From assembly GCF_001618005.1 (NCBI RefSeq), contig NZ_LQXA01000051.1:1-64000 (forward strand): a DNA stretch of 64,000 nucleotides, read 5' to 3'. A program made the translations under genes and the position numbers. This stretch comes from Clavibacter tessellarius. Lineage in GTDB: Bacteria; Actinomycetota; Actinomycetes; Actinomycetales; Microbacteriaceae. A model generated the notes under the pieces. It did no database searches. It worked only from the letters and a program-made list of their open reading frames with translations, and was not told the DNA's origin. Shown one piece after another: positions 35,080 to 43,591 of the stretch (positions are counted from its first letter, which is position 1; each line of letters begins with the position of its first letter).

Positions 35080-35126
35080 TCCGCGTCTGATCCGCGGCGC
35101 CCCGCGCGCCGCATCGCACCACCGCC

Positions 35127-35160
35127 GAGGGCGGCGGGACCCCCGGGTCCCGCCGCCCTC
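35127..35160 (+). terminator. Hairpin terminator of the gcv operon
   Basis: A perfect 16-base-pair stem (35127-35142 with 35145-35160) and a two-base CC loop formally; in practice the loop would open to about four. It follows the gcvP stop by about 50 bases. Confidence 0.8.
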
Positions 35161-35299
35161 GCGTCGTCCCGCCCGCTCCCGTTCACCCTCCGTTCACCGC
35201 CCAGGGTCGAAGCGTCGACAGCGGCTGCCTATGGTGGACGCTGCGTCCACAGGATCCCGAGCCGGATCCCCGACCCGGGCGCGGAGACGAGCGCCACCC

Positions 35300-36046
35300 G
35301 TGAGCACCCCCGGCCGGACTCTCGTGTTCGACTTCGACGGCACCGTCTCCCTCGGCGACGGGCCGGTGCTCCGCTATGCGCACCACGTCGCGGAGACGCT
35401 CTCCGGCGACGACGCGCGCACGCGCTTCGCCGCCGCCGTGACCGCAGGCCTCCGCGAGGTCGGCCGGCCCCACGGCGCGATCGACGGCTACGCGCTCGTG
35501 CAAGGGCTCGCGGTGCAGCACGACGTGCCCGAGCGGCTCCTCTCCGCCGCGTTCCTGGCGAGCCGCGCGGAGCTCGGCGGCCCGCACGCCCCCGTCGTCC
35601 CTCCCGCCGGCCTCGGCGGCTTCCTCCGCGGGCTGGAGGGCCGGGCGACCCGCGTCCTCGTCACGAACTCGCCGGCCGTCCGGATCCCCGAGGCGCTCGC
35701 CGCGCTGGGCGTCGCCGGCGCGTTCGACGAGGTCGTCACGGGCGCCGGCAAGCCCGCGGGGATGGGCGCCGTCCTCGACCGCCTCGATCCCGGTCCCGCC
35801 GCGGGCCCCGCCGCCGCCCGGCTCCTCAGCGTCGGCGACCTCTGGGTCAACGACCTGGAGCCCGCGCACGCCCGCGGCTTCAGCACCGCGCTCGTCGGAC
35901 CCGCCGCGTCCGCCGACGACCGGCCCACCTACCGCGCCACCACCGTCGCCGGGCTGTACGCGGACATCCGCGCCTGGCTCGACCGCGACCACTCGACCCC
36001 CGCCTCCCCCCTCGCCGCTGAATCCGGAAAGCAGATGCACGCATGA
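35300..36046 (+). CDS. HAD-family phosphatase, first gene of the phosphonate-transporter operon
   Basis: Haloacid dehalogenase-like hydrolase of 248 residues. Four HAD motifs are visible: LVFDFDGTVSLGDG (I, nucleophile Asp), VLVTNSP (II), GAGKPAGMG (III, lysine) and LLSVGDLWVNDLEP (IV). A cap insertion sits between I and II. It should remove phosphate from a small molecule. Start GTG 35300 is preferred over ATG 35231 because the extra 23 residues are Arg/Pro-rich and precede the fold. Its TGA overlaps the ATG of phnD, so it likely acts on what the transporter brings in, perhaps a phosphate or phosphonate ester. Substrate not known. Confidence 0.85.
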   Translation: MSTPGRTLVFDFDGTVSLGDGPVLRYAHHVAETLSGDDARTRFAAAVTAGLREVGRPHGAIDGYALVQGLAVQHDVPERLLSAAFLASRAELGGPHAPVVPPAGLGGFLRGLEGRATRVLVTNSPAVRIPEALAALGVAGAFDEVVTGAGKPAGMGAVLDRLDPGPAAGPAAARLLSVGDLWVNDLEPAHARGFSTALVGPAASADDRPTYRATTVAGLYADIRAWLDRDHSTPASPLAAESGKQMHA

Positions 36047-37020
36047 ACAAGCCCGCCCTCCCGCTCCTCGTCATCGGGGCCGTGACCGCCCTCGCCCTCA
36101 CCGGCTGCTCGTCGGCCGGCGACGCCGCCGGCGCGTCCGGTGCGTCCGGCGCCGCGGACCCGACGTCCCTCACGCTCGCGCTCGTCCCCTCGCAGGACCA
36201 GGACGGCCTCGTGCAGACCGCGGCGCCGCTCACCGACATGCTCACGAAGGCCCTCGGCATCCCGGTCACCGGCGTGGTGGCGAAGGACTACCAGGCCGCC
36301 GTCGAGGCGATGGGCGCCGACCAGGCCCAGATCGGCTTCCTGCCCTCGCTGCAGCTGTGGCAGGCGAGCGACATGTACCAGGCCAAGGTCGTGCTGCAGA
36401 CGGAGCGGAACGGGAACATCACGTACCCCGCCCAGTTCATGACGAACGATCCGGACAAGTACTGCGACGACGCGCCCGTCGAGCGCGACGGCATGCTGTT
36501 CTGCAACGGCGCCGACGCGATGTCGGGTCCGCAGGGGCTCGACTCCATCGCGAAGGTGAAGGGCGCCAAGGTCGCCGTGCTCGGGCCCGGATCGCCCGCC
36601 GGCTACATCTACCCGATGCTCGCGCTCAAGGACGCCGGCCTCGACATCGACTCCGACATCCAGCGGATCCCCGTCACGGCCAACGACGCCTCCGTGCTCG
36701 CGGTCTACGACGGCGACGCCGAGGTCGGGTTCAGCTTCTGGGACGCGCGCACCATCGTCAAGAAGGACAAGCCGGACGTCGGGAAGAAGGTCGTCGTGTT
36801 CGCGATGACCGACGAGATCCCCAACGACGGCGTCGCGGTCTCCGGCTCGCTCTCGCCGGAGCTGCAGGACCGGATCACGAAGGCCCTCCTCGACTACTCG
36901 GCCACGCCCGAGGGCTCCGCGGCCCTCACCGCCGTGTACTCCATCACGAAGCTCGCGCCCGCCGACCCGTCGTCGCTCGACGTCGTGGCCCGCGCCGCCC
37001 AGTCGCTCGGTCTGCGGTAG
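36043..37020 (+). CDS. phnD: Phosphonate/phosphate-ester ABC transporter binding lipoprotein
   Basis: Extracytoplasmic binding protein, 325 residues, with a lipoprotein signal: VTALALTGCSSAGDA, cysteine near residue 23, giving a membrane-anchored lipoprotein. After a Ser/Gly/Ala linker the PhnD-type fold begins TLALVPSQDQDGLVQTAAPL and continues VEAMGADQAQIGFLPS, GPGSPAGYIYPMLALKDAG and VGFSFWDARTIV, all PhnD-like. Phosphonates, phosphite or related ligands are typical for the family; specificity here is not known. The ATG overlaps the HAD stop, and phnC follows after three bases. Confidence 0.88.
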   Translation: MNKPALPLLVIGAVTALALTGCSSAGDAAGASGASGAADPTSLTLALVPSQDQDGLVQTAAPLTDMLTKALGIPVTGVVAKDYQAAVEAMGADQAQIGFLPSLQLWQASDMYQAKVVLQTERNGNITYPAQFMTNDPDKYCDDAPVERDGMLFCNGADAMSGPQGLDSIAKVKGAKVAVLGPGSPAGYIYPMLALKDAGLDIDSDIQRIPVTANDASVLAVYDGDAEVGFSFWDARTIVKKDKPDVGKKVVVFAMTDEIPNDGVAVSGSLSPELQDRITKALLDYSATPEGSAALTAVYSITKLAPADPSSLDVVARAAQSLGLR

Positions 37021-37023
37021 CGG

Positions 37024-37845
37024 ATGACCGCCACCGGCTCCCTGTCGGAGGCCGCCGCGCTCGCGCCGGCCTCCGCGCCGTGGGCCGTCCGCCTCGCCGG
37101 CGTCACGGTCCGCTACCCCAACGGCGTCGTCGCGCTGAAGGACGTCTCGCTCGACATCGCCGGCGGCGAGATGGTCTCCGTGGTCGGCCTGTCCGGATCC
37201 GGCAAGTCGAGCCTCATCCGCACGATCAACGGCCTCGTCCCCGTCTCCTCCGGCGAGGTGGAGGTGGGCGGCACGCGCGTCGACGGGCTCGCCGGCCGCC
37301 GGCTGCGCGCCCTCCGCGGCGACATCGGCATGGTCTTCCAGGGCTTCAACCTCGCGAAGCGCGCGAGCGTGCTCGACAACGTGCTCGTCGGCCGGCTCGC
37401 GCACACGCCAGGGTGGCGGACGTTCCTCGGGCTGCCGCGCACGGCCGACCGCGAGATCGCGTTCCAGGCGCTCGAGAGCGTCGGGATCCTCGGCAAGGTG
37501 TGGGACCGCGCGTCCACCCTGTCCGGCGGCCAGCAGCAACGCGTCGCCATCGCCCGCGCGCTCGCGCAGCGCCCCCGGCTGGTCCTGGCCGACGAGCCGG
37601 TCGCGAGCCTCGACCCGCCGACCGCGCACGGCGTCATGAGCGACCTCCGCCGCATCAACCGCGAGCTCGGGATCACCGTGCTGACCAACCTGCACCTGCT
37701 CGACCTGGCCCGCGGCTACGGCGACCGCATGATCGGCCTCCGCGCCGGCGAGGTCGTCTACGACGGCCCGGCCGCCACGGCGGGCGACGACGTGTTCGAG
37801 GCCATCTACGGCCGCTCGATCCGCCCCGAGGACACCCTCGGATGA
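37024..37845 (+). CDS. phnC: Phosphonate-type ABC transporter ATP-binding protein
   Basis: ATPase subunit, 273 residues, with all motifs: Walker [17 protein letters not shown]-loop GMVFQGFNL, signature [17 protein letters not shown], Walker [15 protein letters not shown] and a switch histidine ([10 protein letters not shown] region). It energises the two PhnE permeases. Residues 1-20 are an Ala/Ser-rich extension before the ABC fold. The stop overlaps the first phnE start by four bases. Confidence 0.93.
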   Translation: MTATGSLSEAAALAPASAPWAVRLAGVTVRYPNGVVALKDVSLDIAGGEMVSVVGLSGSGKSSLIRTINGLVPVSSGEVEVGGTRVDGLAGRRLRALRGDIGMVFQGFNLAKRASVLDNVLVGRLAHTPGWRTFLGLPRTADREIAFQALESVGILGKVWDRASTLSGGQQQRVAIARALAQRPRLVLADEPVASLDPPTAHGVMSDLRRINRELGITVLTNLHLLDLARGYGDRMIGLRAGEVVYDGPAATAGDDVFEAIYGRSIRPEDTLG

Positions 37846-38636
37846 GCATCCGGGAGCTGCCGCCGCGCCCGGCGGGTCGCTGGAGGCCGTGGGCCGCGCT
37901 CGCCGTCGTGCTCGCCATCACGGCCGTCGCCATGAGCCCCCAGGTGGGCGTCGCGTTCGGGTTCGACGCCATCGCGCGCAACTGGCGGAACGGCGCCGAC
38001 AAGCTGGCGCGCCTGTTCGAGCCCGACTGGTCCTTCTTCCCGCGCACCGTCGCGCCGATGCTCGAGACGCTCGCCATGGCCGCCATCGCGACCGTCGCGG
38101 GTGCCGTGGTCGCGCTGCCGCTCAGCCTGTGGGCCGCGCGCCTCACCAACCCGCACCCGGTCAGCCGCGGCATCCTCCGCGCGGTCCTCAACGTGGTGCG
38201 CGCCGTGCCCGAGCTGCTCTACGCCGCGCTGCTCGTGGCGATGGTGGGCGTCGGCGCGCTGCCCGGCATCATCGCGCTCGTCCTCTTCAACGTGGGCATC
38301 ATCGTGAAGCTCGTCTCGGAGGCCATCGAGTCGAACGACGCCGGACCGCTCGAGGCGGGGCGCGCGGCGGGCGGCACCAGGATGCAGGTCGACCGGGCGG
38401 TCGCCCTGCCCGACGTGCTCCCCGGCTTCATCGGCCAGACGCTCTACGTGCTCGAGCTCAACGTGCGCGCGTCCACCGTGCTCGGGCTCGTGGGCGCCGG
38501 CGGCATCGGCCTCCTCATCGACGCCGTGCGCACCTTCTACCGCTACGACCAGCTCGCGCTGATCGTGCTCGAGATCCTCGTGATCGTCATCGTGATCGAC
38601 CTCGTCTCGAACGAGATCAGGAAGAGGATCGCATGA
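37842..38636 (+). CDS. phnE: Phosphonate-type ABC transporter permease 1
   Basis: Integral membrane subunit, 264 residues, with about six hydrophobic segments. The permease EAA motif is [20 protein letters not shown], followed by the conserved [20 protein letters not shown] of the PhnE group. It pairs with the second permease (next gene) as a heterodimer, as is common where two phnE genes occur side by side. Its ATG overlaps the phnC stop; its own stop overlaps the next ATG. Confidence 0.92.
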   Translation: MSIRELPPRPAGRWRPWAALAVVLAITAVAMSPQVGVAFGFDAIARNWRNGADKLARLFEPDWSFFPRTVAPMLETLAMAAIATVAGAVVALPLSLWAARLTNPHPVSRGILRAVLNVVRAVPELLYAALLVAMVGVGALPGIIALVLFNVGIIVKLVSEAIESNDAGPLEAGRAAGGTRMQVDRAVALPDVLPGFIGQTLYVLELNVRASTVLGLVGAGGIGLLIDAVRTFYRYDQLALIVLEILVIVIVIDLVSNEIRKRIA

Positions 38637-39439
38637 GCCTCGCCGTGCCCGTCCGCCCCCGCCGCCCGGGTCGCGTCGTCGTCGCCGCGGGCGTGACCGC
38701 CGTCGTGGTCGTCGCCTGCTGGTCGGCCGACATCGCCTGGGACCGCCTCGCCGACCTCCCCGCGGAGCTCGTCCGCTACCTCTGGCTGATGTTCTCCAGC
38801 CCCGACTGGTCGAAGCTCCCGGAGGCGCTCCGCCAGACGTGGATCTCGGTGCTCATGGCCTGGGTCGGCACGGTCATCGGCGTCCTGGTCTCGGTGCCGC
38901 TGGCCTTCCTCGCCGCCCGCGGCTTCGCGCCCGCGGCCGTCCGCTGGCCGCTGCGCATCCTGTTCTCCGCGATCCGCGCCGTGCCCGAGATCATCACCGC
39001 CATCGTGATCCTCTCGGTCACCGGCCTCACGCCCTTGACGGGCGCGCTCGCCCTCGGCGTCTCGAGCGTCGGCACGCTCGGCAAGTGGGGGTACGAGTCC
39101 GTCGAGGGCGTCGACCGCGGCCCGCTCGAGGCTGTGCGCGCGGCCGGCGGCGGCTCCTGGGCGCTGATCCGCTGGGGCGTCTGGCCGCAGGCGAGCGCCG
39201 ACTTCCTCTCCTTCTGGCTGTACCGGTTCGAGATCAACGTGCGCGCGTCGGCGGTCCTCGGCCTCATCGGCGTCGGCGGGATCGGCGACATGCTCACCTC
39301 CTACACTCAGTACCGGGAGTGGCCCACGGTGGGCGTCCTCCTCATCGTCGTCGTCGCGGTCACCATGTCGATCGACGCCGTCTCCGGCCGGATCCGCCGC
39401 CGGATCACCGAGGGGGCGAGGGTCCGTGCAGTGGAGTGA
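38633..39439 (+). CDS. phnE: Phosphonate-type ABC transporter permease 2
   Basis: Second permease, 268 residues, again with about six membrane segments and EGVDRGPLEAVRAAGGGSW as its EAA loop, followed by EINVRASAVLGLIGVGGIGD. It overlaps the first permease by four bases and the regulator gene by fourteen. No C-P lyase gene is nearby, so imported material must be processed by the HAD enzyme or elsewhere. Confidence 0.92.
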   Translation: MSLAVPVRPRRPGRVVVAAGVTAVVVVACWSADIAWDRLADLPAELVRYLWLMFSSPDWSKLPEALRQTWISVLMAWVGTVIGVLVSVPLAFLAARGFAPAAVRWPLRILFSAIRAVPEIITAIVILSVTGLTPLTGALALGVSSVGTLGKWGYESVEGVDRGPLEAVRAAGGGSWALIRWGVWPQASADFLSFWLYRFEINVRASAVLGLIGVGGIGDMLTSYTQYREWPTVGVLLIVVVAVTMSIDAVSGRIRRRITEGARVRAVE

Positions 39440-40295
39440 CGACGTGGGGCCCACCACGCGCATCGCGACCGTGGTCAACGCCCTGCAGCCGAGCGAGCGC
39501 CGGGTGGTCGAGCTGATCCTCGACGACACCGAGGGCGTGGTGGAGATCACCGCGCAGGAGCTCGCCGATCGCGCGGGCGTCGCCCGCTCCACCGTCGTCC
39601 GCTCCTGCCAGAGCCTCGGCTACCGCGGGTACCCGCAGCTGCGCGTCGCCCTCACCCGCGAGCTCGCGCGGAGCGCGGCCCGCGCGACGACCTCGGGGCA
39701 GGACGCGCACGGCCCCAGCGCGCTCGGCCGGATCCGCTCCGACCTCGACGCGCTCGCCGCCGCCCTGCCGCGGGTCGGGAGCGTGCTCACCGAGGCGGAG
39801 GTGGAGGACGCGGTCGCGCGTGTCGTCGCCGCGCGCCGCCTGGTGATCGTCGCCAGCGGCCTGTCCTCGCCGCTCGCGCTCGACCTCTCCATGCGCCTCA
39901 CCGCGGTCGGCCGCCCCGCCGAGTTCGTCGCGGATCCGGTCGGCCAGCAGATCGCGGTCAGCCGCCTGTCGCCCGAGGACGTGGTGGTCGTCATCAGCGG
40001 CAGCGGCGCCAACGAGCTGAGCCTCCGCGGCGCGCGGTCGGCCCGCGCGGCCGGCGCCGCCGTCGTGGCCGTCACCTCGTTCGCGACGTCGCCCCTCGGC
40101 GCCCTCGCCGACGTCGCCCTGGTGGTGGCGCCCGCGAAGGCCGGGTTCCGGCACGAGGTCGAGCACACCTCGCGCATCCCGCACGTGATCGTCCTCGAGT
40201 CCCTCGTCGAGATCGTGGCCGACCGGCTGGGCACCACCGCGGCGGACACGCGCGCGGCCGTCCTCACCATCCTCAGCGAGAACCTCAGCGACTGA
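39426..40295 (+). CDS. MurR/RpiR-family regulator (HTH plus SIS domain)
   Basis: Transcription factor of 289 residues. The N-terminal RpiR helix-turn-helix has EITAQELADRAGVARSTVVR and SCQSLGYRGYPQLRVAL; the C-terminal SIS domain, which binds a phosphosugar or similar ligand, has LVIVASGLSSPLALDLSMRL and VVVISGSGANELSLRGARSA. It is the last gene of the operon, with a GTG start inside the permease gene, so it probably regulates the operon in response to the transported or dephosphorylated compound. RpiR regulators usually sense sugar phosphates, which hints that the substrate may not be a simple phosphonate. Confidence 0.87.
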   Translation: MQWSDDVGPTTRIATVVNALQPSERRVVELILDDTEGVVEITAQELADRAGVARSTVVRSCQSLGYRGYPQLRVALTRELARSAARATTSGQDAHGPSALGRIRSDLDALAAALPRVGSVLTEAEVEDAVARVVAARRLVIVASGLSSPLALDLSMRLTAVGRPAEFVADPVGQQIAVSRLSPEDVVVVISGSGANELSLRGARSARAAGAAVVAVTSFATSPLGALADVALVVAPAKAGFRHEVEHTSRIPHVIVLESLVEIVADRLGTTAADTRAAVLTILSENLSD

Positions 40296-40306
40296 CGGCG
40301 ACGCGG

Positions 40307-40335
40307 GCCCGGACGCCCTCGACCGGCGCCCGGGC
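40307..40335. terminator. Hairpin between the RpiR gene and the ActP gene
   Basis: Eleven-base arms (40307-40317 and 40325-40335) pair with one mismatch around a CTCGACC loop. It sits between convergent genes and may serve both. Confidence 0.5.
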
Positions 40336-40343
40336 ATCCGCGC

Positions 40344-41966
40344 CTAGTGCTCGGTCGCCTTCTCGGCGCCGTGGCCGGTGAGCGACCGCACGTCCATCTC
40401 GGCCGCCACCAGCGGGTCCTCCTTGCGCGTGGACGTCACCGTCCCGATCCAGCCGAGCAGGAACCCGACCGGGATCGACACGATCCCGGGGTTGCTCAGC
40501 GGGAACCACGAGAAGTCGGCCCCCGGGATCATCGACGTCTCCGCGCCCGACACCACGGGCGAGAACGCGATGAGCACGAGCGCCGTCCCGAGCCCGCCGT
40601 ACATGCTGAGCACCGCGCCCCGGGTGGAGAACCGCCGCCAGTAGAGGGAGTAGAGGATTGTCGGCAGGTTCGCGCTCGCCGCCACCGCGAAGGCCAGCGC
40701 CACGAGGAACGCCACGTTCTGCCCGTTCGCGCCGATGCCCGCGACGATCGACACCAGGCCGATCACGACCACCGTGATCCGCGCGACCCGCACCTCGCCG
40801 TTCGCTGACACCTGGCCCTTCTTGATGACGCTGCCGTACACGTCGTGCGCGAAGGACGCCGCCGCCGTGATGGTGAGACCAGCGACCACCGCCAGGATCG
40901 TCGCGAACGCGACCGCCGCGATGATCCCGAGCAGGATCGGGCCGCCCAGCTCCAGCGCCAGCAGCGGCGCCGCGGAGTTCACGCCGCCGGGGGCCGCGAG
41001 GATCCGCTCGCTCCCGAGCAGCGCGCCCGCGCCGTACCCGAGCACCAGGGTGAAGAGGTAGAAGATCCCGATGAGCCAGATCGCCCAGACGACGCTGCGA
41101 CGCGCCTCCTTCGCGGTCGGCACCGTGTAGAAGCGCATGAGCACGTGGGGGAGACCGGCGGTGCCGAGCACCAACGCGAGCGCGAGCGACAGGAAGTCGA
41201 GCTTGGTGATGCCCGTGGCCCCGTACTGGTTGCCGGGCTCGAGCACGGGCTTGTCGGCCGCGGCGGCCGCCGCGCCCAGCAGATCCGAGACGTTGAACCC
41301 GTGGATCGCGAGCACCCACACGGTCATCACGGCGGCGCCCGCGATGAGCAGGCAGGCCTTGATGATCTGCACCCAGGTCGTGCCCTTCATCCCGCCGACG
41401 AGCACGTACACGATCATGAGCGCGCCCACGACGGCGATCACGAGCGACTGCCCGAGCCGGTCGTCGATCCCGAGCAGCAGCGAGACGAGGCCGCCCGCGC
41501 CCGCCATCTGCGCGAGCAGGTAGAAGAAGCAGACCGCGAGCGTCGTGGTCGCCGCCGCGAGCCGCACGGGCCGCTGCTTCAACCGGAAGCTCAGCACGTC
41601 GGCCATCGTGAACTTGCCCGTGTTGCGCATCAGCTCGGCCACGAGCAGCAGCGCCACGAGCCACGCGACGAGGAACCCGATCGAGTAGAGGAACCCGTCG
41701 TACCCGTTGATGGCGATGGCGCCCACGATGCCGAGGAATGACGCCGCCGAGAGGTAGTCGCCCGCGATGGCGGTGCCGTTCTGCGGCCCGGTGAACGAGC
41801 GGCCGGCCGCGTAGTAGTCGGCCGCGGTCGAGTTGTTGCGGCTCGCGCGGAACACGATCACGAGGGTGATGACCACGAACGCCCCGAAGATCGAGATGTT
41901 GAGGACGGGGTCGCCCGTGTCGGTCGTGGGCGTCGTCGCCATCACGACTCCGGTCGCGGCGGTCAC
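40344..41966 (-). CDS. actP: Cation/acetate symporter, ActP-like (SSS family)
   Basis: Sodium:solute symporter family protein, 540 residues with about thirteen hydrophobic segments. The family signature is clear: YYAAGRSFTGPQNGTAIAGD then YLSAASFLGIVGAIA, and FLVAWLVALLLVAELMRNTG. ActP takes up acetate and related short monocarboxylates with a cation. Its partner DUF485 gene lies immediately upstream and overlaps by four bases (GTGA), the usual actP arrangement. An in-frame ATG eight codons into the gene could be the true start instead of GTG 41966. Confidence 0.92.
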   Translation of the reverse strand: MTAATGVVMATTPTTDTGDPVLNISIFGAFVVITLVIVFRASRNNSTAADYYAAGRSFTGPQNGTAIAGDYLSAASFLGIVGAIAINGYDGFLYSIGFLVAWLVALLLVAELMRNTGKFTMADVLSFRLKQRPVRLAAATTTLAVCFFYLLAQMAGAGGLVSLLLGIDDRLGQSLVIAVVGALMIVYVLVGGMKGTTWVQIIKACLLIAGAAVMTVWVLAIHGFNVSDLLGAAAAAADKPVLEPGNQYGATGITKLDFLSLALALVLGTAGLPHVLMRFYTVPTAKEARRSVVWAIWLIGIFYLFTLVLGYGAGALLGSERILAAPGGVNSAAPLLALELGGPILLGIIAAVAFATILAVVAGLTITAAASFAHDVYGSVIKKGQVSANGEVRVARITVVVIGLVSIVAGIGANGQNVAFLVALAFAVAASANLPTILYSLYWRRFSTRGAVLSMYGGLGTALVLIAFSPVVSGAETSMIPGADFSWFPLSNPGIVSIPVGFLLGWIGTVTSTRKEDPLVAAEMDVRSLTGHGAEKATEH

Positions 41967-42370
41967 CGCGGGCCGCCCTTCCGGCGCTCCGGCGGGGTGG
42001 ACCCGCGCGGCGCCTCGACCGCGACGCGCTCGCGCTCCTCCAGGTCCGCCCGGATCTCCGCGGAGATCGGATCGAACCGCGAGTTCGCGCGGCTCACGTA
42101 CCAGGTGGTGATGGCGAAGGTCGTCACGAACTGGCCGAGCCCCAGCAGGATCCCGAGGTTCACGTTGCCGATGACGGGCGTGGACATGAGCTCGTGCGCG
42201 TAGTCCGACAGCAGGACGAACGCGAAGTACCAGACGAGGAACGCGACGGCGAGCGGGAAGACGAAGCTGCGGTGCGCCCGCTTCAGCTCCCGGAACCGGG
42301 CCGAGTCCTCGACCTCCAGGTAGTCGACGGCCGGCCGGGGGTCCCCGGTCGGATGAGCGGCGTCGCCCAT
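41963..42370 (-). CDS. DUF485 membrane protein, partner of ActP
   Basis: A 135-residue protein with two membrane helices (about 35-58 and 70-95) and the DUF485 pattern FRELKRAHRSFVFPLAVAF, FVLLSDYAHELMS and GLGQFVTTFAITTWYVSRAN. This family is nearly always adjacent to actP and is thought to be a small partner of the symporter. The C-terminal tail is charged and probably cytoplasmic. AGGAGATCCC precedes ATG 42370. Confidence 0.92.
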   Translation of the reverse strand: MGDAAHPTGDPRPAVDYLEVEDSARFRELKRAHRSFVFPLAVAFLVWYFAFVLLSDYAHELMSTPVIGNVNLGILLGLGQFVTTFAITTWYVSRANSRFDPISAEIRADLEERERVAVEAPRGSTPPERRKGGPR

Positions 42371-42477
42371 GGGATCTCCTCGAGATGAGGCCGCACCTCG
42401 TCGTGCGGCGTTCCCAGGTTAGGCACAGGTGCGCCTGATGCGCCAGGGTCGCGCCCCCGGTCGCATCCGGAAACCCG

Positions 42478-43302
42478 TCAGCCGAACAGTCCCGGCAGCA
42501 GCTGCAGCGCGACCGGGTAGCCCACGAAGCTGACGACGTCGAGGATCAGGTGGGCGACCACGAGCGGCGCCGTGCGCCCGAAGCGCACGTAGCACCAGCC
42601 GAAGACGACGCCCATCACGACGTTCCCGAGGAAGGGCCCGTAGCCCTGGTACAGGTGGTAGCTCCCGCGCAGCACGGCGGCCACGAGGATCACGCTCCAC
42701 GTCCCCATCCGGCCGTGCCCCCAGCCGAGCTCGCGGAGCCGCGTGAACAGGTAGCCGACCACGATCACCTCCTCCTGCAGCGCCGCACGCAGGGCGACGA
42801 GCACGAGCACCGGCACGGTCCACCAGTACGAGTCGAGCGCGGTCGGGACCACGTCCACCGTGATCCCGAGCGCGCGGCCGGCGAAGTAGAGGCCGAGCCC
42901 CGGCACGCCGATGAGCGCGGCGAGGCCGAACCCGGCGGCCGCGTCGCGCCCCGGGCGGGAGGCGTCGAGGCCGATGCGGCGGAACGCGCTGCGCCCCGGC
43001 TGCCAGAGCAGGAAGAGCACGAGGGCGACCGGCACGAGCGCGGTCGCGATGTCGAGCAGCTGGTAGAGCAGGTCGAACACCTGCCGGTCGTTGAGGCTCC
43101 GGTTGATCGTGGCGCTCTGCGAGCCGAGCGCCTCCGGCCGCGTGGAGAGGTCGACGATCCGGAGCACGGAGTACACGGCGCTCGCCCCGAGCGAGAGCCC
43201 GAGCACGAGGGCGATCTCGATCCGGATCCGCCGGCGGACCGCGGGCCGCGGCGCCGCGGGTCGGGCGGGTCGGGTCGCGGCGGGGGAGGGGGCGTCGGGC
43301 AC
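42478..43302 (-). CDS. CPBP-family intramembrane protease-like protein
   Basis: Membrane protein of 274 residues with about seven or eight hydrophobic segments and the CPBP (Abi/Rce1) pattern: paired glutamates in RAALQEEVIVVGYLFTRLRE, a histidine in LRGSYHLYQG and VVAHLILDVVSF at the end. The usual arginine after the EE pair (EExxxR) is replaced by valine, a departure from the family that may affect activity. Members are proteases that process prenylated or antimicrobial peptides, or are bacteriocin immunity proteins; role here unknown. GTG 43302 has TAGGAT six bases upstream and no ribosome site. Confidence 0.82.
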   Translation of the reverse strand: MPDAPSPAATRPARPAAPRPAVRRRIRIEIALVLGLSLGASAVYSVLRIVDLSTRPEALGSQSATINRSLNDRQVFDLLYQLLDIATALVPVALVLFLLWQPGRSAFRRIGLDASRPGRDAAAGFGLAALIGVPGLGLYFAGRALGITVDVVPTALDSYWWTVPVLVLVALRAALQEEVIVVGYLFTRLRELGWGHGRMGTWSVILVAAVLRGSYHLYQGYGPFLGNVVMGVVFGWCYVRFGRTAPLVVAHLILDVVSFVGYPVALQLLPGLFG

Positions 43303-43308
43303 GGGCCG

Positions 43309-43314
43309 ATCCTA
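43309..43314 (-). promoter_or_regulatory. Putative -10 hexamer of the CPBP gene (leaderless)
   Basis: On the minus strand TAGGAT ends six bases before the GTG at 43302. Confidence 0.4.
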
Positions 43315-43464
43315 GGCGCGGCCACCCGCACCCCGGCTGTCGGCGGGCTCGTGGCCGACGGTGCCCCGGACGACGCGATCCGTCGTCGAGGCCGGAGATC
43401 ACGCGCGATCCCGACCGTCCGGACGCACGGATCCGGACCCCGACGCGCGGATCCGCGCGTCCGA

Positions 43465-43480
43465 GTTACCGGTATGTAAC
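43465..43480. promoter_or_regulatory. Short inverted repeat upstream of the oligopeptide locus
   Basis: GTTAC and GTAAC separated by six bases, in an AT-richer patch about 110 bases before the binding-protein start. Possible operator; no protein is assigned. Confidence 0.35.
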
Positions 43481-43496
43481 GTTTGTGCCCAGTTTT

Positions 43497-43524
43497 TGCA
43501 AAGACTCCCAGCCGTACCTAGGGT
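43497..43524 (+). promoter_or_regulatory. Putative promoter of the first binding-protein gene
   Basis: TTGCAA at 43497-43502 and TAGGGT at 43519-43524 with a 16-base spacer in the most AT-rich part of the intergenic region. The GTTAC inverted repeat lies just upstream. Confidence 0.4.
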
Positions 43525-43591
43525 CATTCTTATCTGCGCGGTCGACCGCACGCACGGTGGGTCCGCGCCATTCCCATGCACAGGAGGAACC

